Positions 54,035 through 62,997 are shown, numbered from the stretch's first letter. The stretch is 64,000 bases of DNA from Parablautia intestinalis (GCA_003612395.1 RAYQ01000019.1:41879-105878), one strand, 5' to 3'. A program made the numbers and translations. Notes: generated by a model from the letters alone, not told the origin.

Positions 54035-54578
54035 AGAAATATTTGTCCACTACTGTTCGCCGACACTGGCAGGGATAAAAACGGCAAACTTATTTTCCTG
54101 CCGCTTTGCAGGCGAAGAGGAAATGAGGGACAGCGTCCGCAGGCTGAACGTGGTTCTTGTGAAAAAGGGGATCAGGGTTCTTCCCCTCCGGTACCGTGAC
54201 GGGTGTGCGCTTATTTATGCATACCGGCCGTCAAAGCTGTCACAGGACTTACAGCAGGCTGATGCCTGCAGTCTGTTAGAAGAACGCGGGTACACGTTTG
54301 GCGCACCGGAACGGTGCATTATCCAGCTTATGCAGAGGCTGGCAGATGGCGGGGAATTCCCACACGAAATCGGATTATTTCTTGGCTACCCGCCGGAAGA
54401 TGTAAGCGGCTTTATCGAGAACAGGGCAGAAGGGTATAAATGTGCGGGGGAATGGAAGGTCTACGGTGATGCAGATAAAGCAAAAGAGACATTTGCAAAA
54501 TACCGGAAATGCACGGAGACCTGCCTTGCACAGTTTGCACAGGGTAAGTCTATTGAACGGCTCACAGTGGCCGTTTGA
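54018..54578 (+). CDS. DUF3793 protein
   Basis: 186 aa. HYCSPTLAGIKTANLFSC (12-29), LVKKGIRVLPLRYRDGCALIYAYRP, EFPHEIGLFLGYPPEDVSGFI and a C-terminal KYRKCTETCLAQFAQGKSI with conserved cysteines. DUF3793 genes nearly always accompany flavodoxins and iron transport in Clostridia; biochemical role unknown. GGAGGA lies eight bases before ATG 54018; ATG 54027 is the alternative. Confidence 0.92.
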   Translation: MVCMSEEIFVHYCSPTLAGIKTANLFSCRFAGEEEMRDSVRRLNVVLVKKGIRVLPLRYRDGCALIYAYRPSKLSQDLQQADACSLLEERGYTFGAPERCIIQLMQRLADGGEFPHEIGLFLGYPPEDVSGFIENRAEGYKCAGEWKVYGDADKAKETFAKYRKCTETCLAQFAQGKSIERLTVAV

Positions 54579-54618
54579 TATATAAAAAATATTTTAACAG
54601 AAAGGCAGGATACATATT

Positions 54619-55041
54619 ATGGGAAAAATAGCAGTGGTTTATTGGAGCGGGACCGGAAACACGCAGGCAATGGCGGAGGCAGTCCTGGAAGGCGCGAAAG
54701 CAGCCGGAGCGGAGGCGGATTTGTTTACGGCCTCAGAGTTTGACGCTTCCAAAATGGACTCCTATGACGCAGTTGCCTTCGGCTGCCCGGCTATGGGTGC
54801 GGAGGTATTGGAAGAAGGCGAATTCCAGCCGATGTTCGATTCCGTGGAAGGAAAGCTCGGCGGGAAAAAGACCGGGCTGTTCGGCTCGTATGGATGGGGC
54901 GATGGGGAATGGATGCGTAACTGGGAGGAAACCTGCAGGACGGCGGGCGCATTGCTTGTGTGCGACAGCGTGACCTGCAATGGGGCGCCGGACGAAGATG
55001 CACTGGATGACTGCAGGGCGCTCGGAAAAGCGCTGGCATAA
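54619..55041 (+). CDS. Flavodoxin
   Basis: 140 aa. FMN phosphate loop VYWSGTGNTQAMAEAV at 8-23, first aromatic region AFGCPAMGAEVLEE, second GSYGWGDGEW. A short-chain flavodoxin that can replace ferredoxin when iron is scarce, consistent with the iron-box-like site ahead of its operon. RBS AAAGGCAGG. Confidence 0.96.
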   Translation: MGKIAVVYWSGTGNTQAMAEAVLEGAKAAGAEADLFTASEFDASKMDSYDAVAFGCPAMGAEVLEEGEFQPMFDSVEGKLGGKKTGLFGSYGWGDGEWMRNWEETCRTAGALLVCDSVTCNGAPDEDALDDCRALGKALA

Positions 55042-55047
55042 TTCATG

Positions 55048-55075
55048 ACAATAGATTGCAGGTGCAATCTATTGT
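55048..55075 (+). terminator. Hairpin after flavodoxin
   Basis: ACAATAGATTGCA (55048-55060) and TGCAATCTATTGT (55063-55075) are perfect complements; T-rich 3' arm but only a short T tail, so termination may be weak. Confidence 0.55.
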
Positions 55076-55096
55076 TTCAGGAAAAGACTGTGTAAA

Positions 55097-55321
55097 ATGA
55101 GAAAATTAAAATCAAGACTGCTGACACTTGGACTCGTGGGTATCCTGGCATTGTCGTCCTCACTGGCAGGCTGTTTCCATTGCAGCGAGTATGCAAAAAA
55201 TGTAAAGCGGAAAACACCTTTTCATAGACCGGGAGCGGGCAATCTCGCTCAGATGCAGCTTATTTCCGGCAAGGATGCCGTAAATCATCTGATGAACAAA
55301 TTTCTCCTGTGGACGTTTTAA
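55097..55321 (+). pseudogene. Chimeric lipoprotein ORF truncated by IS remnant
   Basis: The first 45 codons encode a signal peptide with lipobox SLAGC and HCSEYAKNVKRK. From about 55215 on, the ORF reads through DNA that on the other strand encodes a transposase, so the tail (GNLAQMQLISGKDAVNHLMN) is not native. The original gene was cut off by the insertion. Confidence 0.55.
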
Positions 55322-55395
55322 TCCTTTAGATATTTTAAGGAAAAGTTTGTAAAATCCCTTTTAATTTCATAACCTAGTCTGCCATAATTAATCAT
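55215..55395 (-). pseudogene. N-terminal remnant of a transposase
   Basis: From ATG 55395: MINYGRLGYEIKRDFTNFSL, then after a frameshift near 55300 KFVHQMIYGILAGNKLHLSE followed by IAR. This is the common start of an IS4-like transposase. A GGAGTG RBS lies ahead of it. About 60 residues are left; the rest is gone. Confidence 0.65.
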
Positions 55396-55463
55396 GCAAA
55401 AACACTCCTTTGTTTGGTTGTTTGTGGTGATTCAATTATAACAAAGATCAAGTGTTTTTGCAT
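55394..55463. repeat. 13-bp inverted repeat at end of IS remnant
   Basis: ATGCAAAAACACT (55394-55406) and AGTGTTTTTGCAT (55451-55463) are perfect complements flanking the promoter side of the transposase remnant; may be the surviving IS end or a self-regulatory hairpin. Confidence 0.6.
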
Positions 55464-55529
55464 TTTTATTTGGACAGCTGTACTTGTGTTGCGAGTTTAA
55501 AAAATGGGGAAACTCAAAATTTTACTCCC

Positions 55530-55583
55530 TTGACAAAAACTCCGGCATAAGCTATACTGTAACAGTGCTATATAACACTGTTA
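55530..55583 (+). promoter_or_regulatory. Promoter and palindromic operator of TetR gene 2
   Basis: TTGACA (55530-55535), 17-nt spacer, TATACT (55553-55558), then the perfect inverted repeat TAACAGTG (55560-55567) / CACTGTTA (55576-55583) over the start point. Textbook autorepressed TetR promoter. Confidence 0.85.
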
Positions 55584-55606
55584 TAAAGAAAGGGGCGTGC
55601 GGCAAA

Positions 55607-56224
55607 ATGAGTGAGCCGGAAAAAAGCACGCTGGAGCTGATCCATGCGGCGGCCAAAGCGGAATTTACGGAAAAGGGGTTCCAGGCTGCTTCCCTGCGGA
55701 ATATCGTCAAAACGGCAGGCGTGACCACCGGGGCATTTTACGGCTATTACGACAGCAAGGAAGAGCTGTTCGCAGCCCTGGTGGACCCGGCCTATGAATA
55801 TATGATGGGGCGGTATAAGCAGACCCATGAATATTTTGAAAGCCTGCCCATGGAAAAGCAGCCGGAGCAGATGGGAAAGATGTCATCAGAGTGTATGAAT
55901 GAGCTGCTGGCATATTCCTGTGAGCATATGGATGAATTTTACCTGATCCTGAAATGTTCGGCGGGTACGAAATATGCTTCCATGATTGATGACATGGTGG
56001 AGATAGAGGTGGAGGCTACCCATCATTATTATAAAGTCTTAAAGCAGCTTGGGACTCCTTCTCCCAAAATTGATGAAAGGCTGGAACATATCATGGCAAC
56101 AGGGATGATAGGCGCCTTTTTTGAAATGGTTCTTCATAGGACGCCCTTTGAAGACGCAAAAGTTTTTTTGCAGCAGTTAAATGATTTCTACACCGCAGGG
56201 TGGATGAAAATCATGGGACAATAA
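55607..56224 (+). CDS. TetR-family regulator 2
   Basis: 205 aa from ATG 55607 (GAAAGGGG RBS; the frame opens at 55484 ahead of the promoter). HTH LIHAAAKAEFTEKGFQAASL and VTTGAFYGYYDSKEELFAAL; C-terminal domain with CSAGTKYASMIDDM. Related to TetR 1 and similarly placed before an ABC pair, probably a duplicated module. Confidence 0.93.
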   Translation: MSEPEKSTLELIHAAAKAEFTEKGFQAASLRNIVKTAGVTTGAFYGYYDSKEELFAALVDPAYEYMMGRYKQTHEYFESLPMEKQPEQMGKMSSECMNELLAYSCEHMDEFYLILKCSAGTKYASMIDDMVEIEVEATHHYYKVLKQLGTPSPKIDERLEHIMATGMIGAFFEMVLHRTPFEDAKVFLQQLNDFYTAGWMKIMGQ

Positions 56225-56321
56225 CGAGGAAAGTGCCAATCGAGCCTGCTCAGATTGGCATTTGACGAGAAACTCCATCGAGACGCCAGTCGAGATGAGG
56301 CAGCAATCCGGCCGACAGCCG

Positions 56322-56400
56322 ATAATAGAAAGTTTGCATTGCGGGCTTTCTATTATAGAATTTGGATAATAGAATCCTGTTTTGGATTCTATTATATTTT
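56322..56400 (+). terminator. Two consecutive hairpins between TetR 2 and ABC pair 2
   Basis: First stem ATAATAGAAAG/CTTTCTATTAT (56322-56332, 56346-56356); second ATAATAGAATCC/GGATTCTATTAT (56366-56377, 56384-56395) followed by ATTTT. The first arms resemble each other, so alternative pairing (attenuation) is possible. Confidence 0.65.
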
Positions 56401-56408
56401 CTTCATGT

Positions 56409-56424
56409 GTTAGCAAAAACTAAC
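56409..56424 (+). promoter_or_regulatory. Iron-box-like 16-bp site 3
   Basis: GTTAGCAAAAACTAAC, GTTAG-N6-CTAAC, ahead of ABC pair 2. Differs from site 1 at two positions only. Confidence 0.65.
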
Positions 56425-56519
56425 TAATATTTCATAAGGATAACAGGGAATGACTGCAGCGTTCCCTTTATCATAGATGTCGTAGACATCATAGAAAAAC
56501 ATACAAGGAGGTCTTACTT

Positions 56520-58310
56520 TTGAAAAAAGAATCCAATTTAAAGCGGCTCCTTCGGTATGCCGGGGGCTATAAGTACCTGACCATAGCGTCATGGATTTTA
56601 AGCGCGCTGAGCGCACTGGTGGCATTGCTCCCGTTTGTGTACATCTGGAAAGTCATCAAAGAAGTTTTGGATGTGGCTCCGAATTACAGGGATGTGCAGG
56701 ATCTGTCCCATAACGGATGGATGGCAGTAGGTTTCGCAGTGGCTGCGATCCTGATTTATATCGTTGCCCTGATGTGTTCCCACTTAGCGGCATTCCGGGT
56801 GCAGGCAAATATGCGGACAAAGGCAATGCACCACATCGTGACCCTGCCTATGGGGTTCATGAGCGGCTCTGGCAGCGGCAAAGTCAGGAAGATTGTTTAT
56901 GAATCCAGTGCGGCAACAGAAACCTACCTTGCCCACCAGCTCCCCGACAAGGCAAATGCCCTTGCGACACCTGTGGGGCTTATCGTCCTTCTGCTTGTCT
57001 TTGACTGGCGGCTGGGGCTTTTAAGCCTCCTGCCGGTTGTAGCGGCATTTGTCATCATGAGCTTCATGACGGGAAAGCGCATGGCAGAGAAGATGGAAGA
57101 ATACAACAACGCCCTGGGGCAGATGGCGGGTGAGGCGGTGGAGTATGTAAGAGGCATTTCGGTGGTCAAAACCTTCGGCCAGTCGGTGTTCTCTTTCAGG
57201 CGTTTCAAAGAAGCTATTGACAATTACGAGAAATGGGTGATTGCTTATACAAAAGACCTGCGTTTCCCGATGATGTGCTATACCACGCTGGTAAACGGGA
57301 TTTTTGCGGTACTGGTCGCGGCGGCGCTTGTAATGACATCGGGCGGGGTGACAAATGAATTCCTGTTGAATCTGATGTACTATATCATCATTACGCCGAT
57401 CATTACGCTGACGCTGACAAAGATTATGTATGCCAGCGAGAATAAACTGATCGTGGCGGATGCCATGTCCCGTATCGACAGTATCCTGGAAATGGAGCCG
57501 CTGCCGGAAACAGATCATCCGAAACATCCGAAAGACAATTCCGTGGAGCTTTCCGGGGTTTCCTTCCGGTATAAGGACGCCAGTGTGAATTTCACACCGA
57601 GGAACGCGCTGGAAAACATTTCTCTCACAATCAGACCGGGTGAACACGTTGCTTTTGTTGGGCCGTCGGGCGGAGGAAAGACCACCCTTGCCAGCATCGT
57701 GGCAAGGTTCTGGGATGTAAGAGAAGGCAGCGTGAAAATCGGCGGCGTCAATGTAAAGGATATCCCAAAAGAAGAGCTGATGGATACGGTTTCCTTTGTC
57801 TTTCAGGATTCCAAACTTCTGAAGACATCTGTTTTGGAAAATGTAAGGATGGCGAAACCGGACGCTTCCCGCGGGGAAATCCTGAAAGCCCTCCATGACG
57901 CACAGTGCGATGATATCCTTGAAAAACTGCCGCAAGGCGTGGATACGGTGGTAGGCGCAAAAGGCGTGTATCTGTCGGGCGGGGAGCAACAGCGTATCTC
58001 CATTGCGAGGGTGATGCTGAAAAACGCGCCAATCCTGATACTGGATGAGGCAACCGCTTTCGCCGACCCGGACAACGAGGCAAAAGTGCAGGCGGCGTTT
58101 TCTGTGCTTGCAAAGGGAAAGACCGTACTGATGATTGCACACAGGCTTTCCACAGTTACCGGCGCAGACAGGATTGTGGTAATCAAAGACGGGAAGATAG
58201 AAGATACAGGCACACACGGTCAGCTTAAGGATAAGGACGGCCTGTATGCCGAAATGTGGAGGCAGTACAACAAAGCCGCAAAATGGAAGGTAGGTGTTTC
58301 GAATGCATGA
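56520..58310 (+). CDS. ABC exporter-fold half transporter 2A
   Basis: 596 aa with a TTG start nine bases after AAGGAGG. Six membrane helices, Walker A GPSGGGKTT, YLSGGEQQR, Walker B ILILDEATAFADPDN, IAHRLST. EATAFADP is characteristic of the YbtQ/IrtA-like subfamily. Overlaps the next gene by 8 bases. Confidence 0.93.
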   Translation: MKKESNLKRLLRYAGGYKYLTIASWILSALSALVALLPFVYIWKVIKEVLDVAPNYRDVQDLSHNGWMAVGFAVAAILIYIVALMCSHLAAFRVQANMRTKAMHHIVTLPMGFMSGSGSGKVRKIVYESSAATETYLAHQLPDKANALATPVGLIVLLLVFDWRLGLLSLLPVVAAFVIMSFMTGKRMAEKMEEYNNALGQMAGEAVEYVRGISVVKTFGQSVFSFRRFKEAIDNYEKWVIAYTKDLRFPMMCYTTLVNGIFAVLVAAALVMTSGGVTNEFLLNLMYYIIITPIITLTLTKIMYASENKLIVADAMSRIDSILEMEPLPETDHPKHPKDNSVELSGVSFRYKDASVNFTPRNALENISLTIRPGEHVAFVGPSGGGKTTLASIVARFWDVREGSVKIGGVNVKDIPKEELMDTVSFVFQDSKLLKTSVLENVRMAKPDASRGEILKALHDAQCDDILEKLPQGVDTVVGAKGVYLSGGEQQRISIARVMLKNAPILILDEATAFADPDNEAKVQAAFSVLAKGKTVLMIAHRLSTVTGADRIVVIKDGKIEDTGTHGQLKDKDGLYAEMWRQYNKAAKWKVGVSNA

Positions 58311-60057
58311 AAAGTTAAAGCACACGTTTGCCCTTTCTGACAAGGGCGCAAAGGATATGGTGGGGGCGTTTTTCGCCTGCATCCTGCATAACCTTTCCCT
58401 GATGGTTCCGGTGGTGCTGTTATATAATCTCATCAGCGACCTGCTGGGCGGGGGCATCCCGGAGGGGAAAAATGCTTTTTATATCGCAGGGCTTGTCATT
58501 GCCCTTGGACTTATTATGCTGACCTGTTATATCCAGTACAATGCCACCTTTTTCGCCACCTATGTGGAGAGCGGTGTGCGCAGGCTTTCCCTTGCGGAAA
58601 AACTGCGGAAGATTCCTCTGTCTTTTTTTGGGAAAAAGGATTTGTCCGATTTGACAACCGTGCTTATGACGGACTGCGCGACATTAGAGGGCGGATTATC
58701 CCACTGGGTGCCGGAATTTATAGGATCAATCATTTCCATCCTTTTGATTGCAGTCGGACTCTTTGCTTTTGACTGGCACATGGCGCTTGCCTCCCTGTGG
58801 GTGTTGCCTGTCTCCTTCGGAATTATACTGGCATCGGCGGGTATTATGCGGGTTCGGCAGGAAAAGGTGACGGAGGTGTCCATTGCGTGTTCGGATGGCA
58901 TCCAGGAATGCCTGGAAAAGCTGCGCGACCTGAAAGCGAACAATGCTGAAGAGGGATACTTGAAAGGGCTGGATAAAAAAATAAAGGATGTGGAGAAATA
59001 TACAGTGATAGGCGAGCTTACCAATGCGGTATTCCATACCTGCGGGCGCATGGTGCTGAAGCTTGGTATCGCTACGACTGTGTTGGCGGGAGGAGTGCTG
59101 TTAGCAGATGGAAAGATTACCCTGCTCACGTTTTTTGCTTTTATGATTCTTGTTTCCCGCGTATATGACCCATTGATCGCTGCATTGGATAATTTAAGCG
59201 CAATCATTATGATCATGAATATCCAGTGCAGGCGGATGGATGAAATCTTAAGCCACCCGGAACAGGAAGGCGCAGAGAAGCTGACAAACAGAGGATATGA
59301 CATTGCCTTTGACCATGTAGGATTTTCCTATGAAGGCTTTTCTTCATTTAACAGCGGGGAAACGGTCTTAAAAGATGTATCCTTTACCGCAAAGCAGGGG
59401 CAGGTCACTGCGCTGGTCGGGCCTTCCGGCGGCGGAAAGACGACGGTTTCCCGCCTTGCCTCAAGGTTCTGGGATATCCAGAAGGGCAAGATTACGGTAG
59501 GCGGTATGGATATATCGAAAATTGACCCGGAATCGCTGATGTCCCTTTATTCCATCGTGTTCCAGGATGTGACGCTGTTTAATAACACGGTCATGGAGAA
59601 TATCCGCCTGGGGAGAAAGGATGCGACCGATGAGGAGGTGCTTGAAGCGGCGAGGCTTGCCAACGTGGATGAATTTGCCAAGAAGCTCCCGGACAAGTGG
59701 AACACCCTGATCGGGGAGAACGGCTGCGAGCTGTCCGGCGGGGAGCGGCAGCGTATCTCGATTGCCAGGGCATTTCTGAAGGACGCTCCGATCATCCTGC
59801 TGGATGAGGCAACGGCAAGCCTTGACGTGGAAAACGAGACGCTGATTCAGGAGTCCCTGTCAAGGCTGATTGAGAATAAGACGGTCATGCTCATTGCCCA
59901 TCGCATGCGTACTGTTGCGGGGGCGGATAAGATTGTCGTCCTTTCGGAAGGCACAGTGGCAGAGCAGGGCAGTTCCGATACGCTTTTGAAAAAGAACGGT
60001 ATCTATGCCCGCATGGTGAAGCTCCAGACGCAGAGCCAGAATTGGGCGATGGAGTAA
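58303..60057 (+). CDS. ABC exporter-fold half transporter 2B
   Basis: 584 aa from ATG 58303 inside the end of 2A. Six helices, Walker A GPSGGGKTT, LSGGERQRISIARAF, Walker B IILLDEATASLDVEN, IAHRMRT. Forms the second heterodimeric transporter. Presence of two such pairs with like regulators suggests import of different siderophores or hemes; substrate cannot be told from sequence. Confidence 0.93.
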   Translation: MHEKLKHTFALSDKGAKDMVGAFFACILHNLSLMVPVVLLYNLISDLLGGGIPEGKNAFYIAGLVIALGLIMLTCYIQYNATFFATYVESGVRRLSLAEKLRKIPLSFFGKKDLSDLTTVLMTDCATLEGGLSHWVPEFIGSIISILLIAVGLFAFDWHMALASLWVLPVSFGIILASAGIMRVRQEKVTEVSIACSDGIQECLEKLRDLKANNAEEGYLKGLDKKIKDVEKYTVIGELTNAVFHTCGRMVLKLGIATTVLAGGVLLADGKITLLTFFAFMILVSRVYDPLIAALDNLSAIIMIMNIQCRRMDEILSHPEQEGAEKLTNRGYDIAFDHVGFSYEGFSSFNSGETVLKDVSFTAKQGQVTALVGPSGGGKTTVSRLASRFWDIQKGKITVGGMDISKIDPESLMSLYSIVFQDVTLFNNTVMENIRLGRKDATDEEVLEAARLANVDEFAKKLPDKWNTLIGENGCELSGGERQRISIARAFLKDAPIILLDEATASLDVENETLIQESLSRLIENKTVMLIAHRMRTVAGADKIVVLSEGTVAEQGSSDTLLKKNGIYARMVKLQTQSQNWAME

Positions 60058-60108
60058 TAAGGATGATATTTCATTTATATTTAGGAATGGCAATAAAGGT
60101 ATTGGAAA

Positions 60109-60144
60109 TACCCTCTGGAGCTTGTTTATAAGCGCCAGAGGGTA
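60109..60144 (+). terminator. Terminator of ABC pair 2
   Basis: TACCCTCTGG (60109-60118) pairs with CCAGAGGGTA (60135-60144), followed by TTATT. Confidence 0.8.
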
Positions 60145-60187
60145 TTATTCTGCAAAAAAATCAGATTTTTTGTAGAAATTCTTTTGC

Positions 60188-60298
60188 TTATCTTGACAGA
60201 CGGAATTTTTTAAGCATAATTAGCAGAACGGTTTCCTCTGTCGGCTTTCTCTTTTGTGGTATAAATTCACTGTCCTTGATTTCCAGTTCCCATTCCAT
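60188..60298 (-). CDS. 36-aa hypothetical protein
   Basis: ATG 60298 with a good RBS (GGAAAGGAAGGG) and TAA at 60188. Begins MEWELEIKDSEFIPQKRKPT and ends KKFRLSR. Charged, no membrane part. Similar in kind to small mobile-element proteins, but not recognised. The stretch 60299-60590 on either strand shows no other credible gene. Confidence 0.4.
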   Translation of the reverse strand: MEWELEIKDSEFIPQKRKPTEETVLLIMLKKFRLSR

Positions 60299-60593
60299 TC
60301 TTTTCCCTTCCTTTCCGTATTTTCTAAGTGATAAGTTTCGGAGCAAGTATAGGAAACGGGTACCCTTTTCCGTAAATCTGCTCGTCCGCGCCTACGGCTT
60401 GTCCGACAGATTTCGCTTGTTGGGAAGTATTTCAAACCCTCTGAAAAGCCCTCTCATTACCTACAACACAACACAGCACAGGACGGTTTTGACGAAGTTT
60501 TGAGAGAAATTCTTCAAAAAGATTTCCTTGCTTCTTAATACGGGGAAGTCTGGAAAATGCCAAAGGCAGAAGTCAATTTTTTTATTCCGATAC

Positions 60594-60622
60594 TTGTTTT
60601 CATTCGGTTGACCGTATACAAT
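60594..60622 (+). promoter_or_regulatory. Promoter of HTH gene
   Basis: TTGTTT (60594-60599), 17-nt spacer, TACAAT (60617-60622), 37 bases ahead of the excisionase-like start. Confidence 0.6.
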
Positions 60623-60658
60623 TAGAACTAATGAAGTTTTAGGAAAAGGTGAATGAAA

Positions 60659-60829
60659 ATGTTAGAGTATATTTCTGCTCCGGAAGCAGCGAAAAAATGG
60701 GGTATTTCAGAAAGACGGGTACAGAAGCTATGCGAAGAAAAACGCATACCCGGCGTGGGAAAATTCAGCCGTATGTGACTGATACCAAAGGACGCGGAAA
60801 AACCTGCTGACGGTAGATTAAAAAAGTGA
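60659..60829 (+). pseudogene. Excisionase-like HTH gene with nonsense codon
   Basis: ATG 60659 (AAAAGGTGA RBS): MLEYISAPEAAKKWGISERR, VQKLCEEKRIPGVGKFSRM then TGA at 60776-60778. After it the same frame reads LIPKDAEKPADGRLKK to TGA 60829. Family members carry SRMWLIPKDAEKP, so a TGG-to-TGA change has cut the gene; the 39-aa product keeps the HTH. Confidence 0.75.
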
Positions 60830-60884
60830 AAAACTACACATTAAACACAAACTTCTATGTTACGCTTATAATGGAGGTGGAACT

Positions 60885-61556
60885 ATGCAAAAAATTTTAG
60901 TTGTTGAGGACGACTTTGATATTCAAGAGCTTTTGCAAAACTTTTTGCAAGAAGCGGGTTATGAAGTAACTACTGCCAATGACGGTGTTGAAGCGATTAC
61001 TGTTTTTTCGGACAGGCAGTTTGATTTAATACTGTTAGATATTATGCTTCCTAAAATTGATGGTTTTAGCGTATGCGAGTTAATACGCAAGCAATCGCAG
61101 GTTCCCATTATTATGCTTACTGCATTAAATGGCGAAGAAGAACAGATTAGAGGGTTGGATTTACAAGTCGATGATTATATCACTAAACCTTTTTCCATGC
61201 CCATTTTAATTCGGAAGACTGCCGCCGTTCTGCGGCGGAGCAGTGGGCCACATGAGGATGAACACAAAACGATTGCTTACCAAAATCTCATTTTGGATTG
61301 CGACAATTATACGGCCACAGTGAACGGAGCGGCTTATGAACTGACGCAGCGAGAATTTGAAGTGCTGAAAGAACTGCTCACTAATCAAGGGCGTATTCTG
61401 ACCCGGCAAAACCTTTTGGACAAACTGTGGCGGTATGATTTTTATGGGGACGAGCGTGTAGTTGATACGCACATCAAGAATTTGCGGAAGAAGTTGGGAA
61501 TTGAATTTATCCAGACAATCCGAGGGGTGGGATATAAAATTGACAAAGAAAATTAA
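60885..61556 (+). CDS. OmpR/VanR-like response regulator
   Basis: 223 aa. Receiver (VEDDFDIQELLQNF, phospho-Asp D52 in LILLDIMLPKIDGF, K in DYITKPFS) and winged helix (YELTQREFEVLKELLTNQG, ERVVDTHIKNLRKKLG, IRGVGYKI). RBS GGAGGTGG; TATAAT at 60867-60872. Overlaps the kinase gene by 17 bases. Confidence 0.96.
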   Translation: MQKILVVEDDFDIQELLQNFLQEAGYEVTTANDGVEAITVFSDRQFDLILLDIMLPKIDGFSVCELIRKQSQVPIIMLTALNGEEEQIRGLDLQVDDYITKPFSMPILIRKTAAVLRRSSGPHEDEHKTIAYQNLILDCDNYTATVNGAAYELTQREFEVLKELLTNQGRILTRQNLLDKLWRYDFYGDERVVDTHIKNLRKKLGIEFIQTIRGVGYKIDKEN

Positions 61557-62958
61557 AAGCAGTTTATTTGCAAAAGTATTTCTAATTACTTCGGTTATGT
61601 TGCTGTGTATATCGTTGCTGGTGTTCGGAATGTTGGCGTGGCTAATGCCGCAGACCTATTCCAACAGACTGAACACAATTCTGGATAAACGGACGCAGGA
61701 CTTTATTTCTGAACTGGAACAAGTGCCTTTTTCAGATAGCGGCGGTTTGTTCGACCAATTTGTAGCGGATACGGAAATCAACTCAGTTGAGTTATACAAC
61801 AGTGACGGCGATTGGGTTACATTACCCGCAAAAGAATTTGACAATGAATGGAAGGGGAATATCGCACAAACGGCAGTCGCTGGCCCTGGTGAAACCTCTC
61901 CCGTTTTATCAAACCAATACTATTTTTCTTTTTCTGATTGCAGTGACCGCTATACTCTCGTTGTCTATGGTGAGGCAGAACAAATTTTGGAACTACAACA
62001 ATCCTTTATCCGTGTTTTTCCGATTATCTTGCTATTAGTATTGGCGATTGCCCTTGTCATATCTTGGCTGTACTCTCGTATGATTACAAAGCCCGTACTG
62101 GAAATCAGCCGCATATCCGAAAAAATGTCTGACTTGCAGTTGGATTGGACGGTTGATGAACAACGGACTGATGAATTGGGAACGCTGGGGAAAAGCCTGA
62201 ACAGGCTATCCCGCAATCTTTCAACCGCCCTGTCTGATTTGCAAAACGCAAACAGAAAACTTGAAGCTGATATTGAACATGAAAAGGAACTGGAACAGGC
62301 CCGTACAAATTTCTTTTCGGCGGTTTCACATGAACTGAAAACACCTGTCACCATTATAAAGGGCCAGTTAGAGGGGATGCTGCTCGGCATCGGGGCCTAC
62401 AAAGACCGTGAGAAATATTTGACAAGATCACTGGAAATTGCGAATACCCTTGAAACAATGGTGCAGGAGATATTGACAATCTCCCGGCTGGAAACTGTGG
62501 GGCCAGATTTCAAAAAGGACTGTTTAGATTGTGTTCAGATTATCAAATCCTATTTAAGTGAAACCGAAGATTTGATTGCGGGAAAGGACTTGCAAATACA
62601 TCTCGATACTCCGCCATCCGCTCTTATAGCTGGAAACAAACTGCTGATGGGGAAAGTGTTTTCAAATCTGATCGGAAACGCAATCAAGTATTCCCCGCAG
62701 GGAGCCTCTATTCACATCTCTATCCACGCGGAACATGAACAGATAAAATTTTCTGTTGAAAATACAGGCGCACATATCCCGGAAGATAGTATTCCCAAAC
62801 TATTTGATGCGTTTTATCGCGTGGAGCAATCCAGAAGCCGTAAAACCGGCGGGAGCGGGTTAGGGCTGTATATCGTGCAGGAGATACTACACCATCATGG
62901 AAGTGAATGTATGGTCTGCAATACACAGGCTGGGGTAAAGTTTTCTTTTACAATCTGA
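61540..62958 (+). CDS. Sensor histidine kinase, VanS-like
   Basis: 472 aa with a TTG start (61540) behind GAGGGGTGGG; the frame opens earlier, inside the regulator gene. Helix 1 (VFLITSVMLLCISLLVFGMLAW), an outside sensor of about 130 aa, helix 2 (IILLLVLAIALVISWLY), HAMP, HisKA with H264 in VSHELKTP, then N-box (NLIGNAIKYSP) and GSGLGLYIV. Ends at a terminator hairpin. The signal is probably a cell-envelope compound. Confidence 0.95.
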   Translation: MTKKIKSSLFAKVFLITSVMLLCISLLVFGMLAWLMPQTYSNRLNTILDKRTQDFISELEQVPFSDSGGLFDQFVADTEINSVELYNSDGDWVTLPAKEFDNEWKGNIAQTAVAGPGETSPVLSNQYYFSFSDCSDRYTLVVYGEAEQILELQQSFIRVFPIILLLVLAIALVISWLYSRMITKPVLEISRISEKMSDLQLDWTVDEQRTDELGTLGKSLNRLSRNLSTALSDLQNANRKLEADIEHEKELEQARTNFFSAVSHELKTPVTIIKGQLEGMLLGIGAYKDREKYLTRSLEIANTLETMVQEILTISRLETVGPDFKKDCLDCVQIIKSYLSETEDLIAGKDLQIHLDTPPSALIAGNKLLMGKVFSNLIGNAIKYSPQGASIHISIHAEHEQIKFSVENTGAHIPEDSIPKLFDAFYRVEQSRSRKTGGSGLGLYIVQEILHHHGSECMVCNTQAGVKFSFTI

Positions 62959-62968
62959 CAAATGCAGG

Positions 62969-62997
62969 AAAGCGGCGGGCGATTAGCCTGCCGCTTT
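62969..62997 (+). terminator. Terminator of the two-component operon
   Basis: AAAGCGGCGGGC (62969-62980) pairs with GCCTGCCGCTTT (62986-62997; one GU), T-rich end. Confidence 0.85.

Noticed and set aside
57021..58457. 478-codon minus-strand open frame
   Set aside because: Lies fully antisense to two ABC genes with clear Walker/signature motifs; no RBS and a composition typical of a shadow frame.
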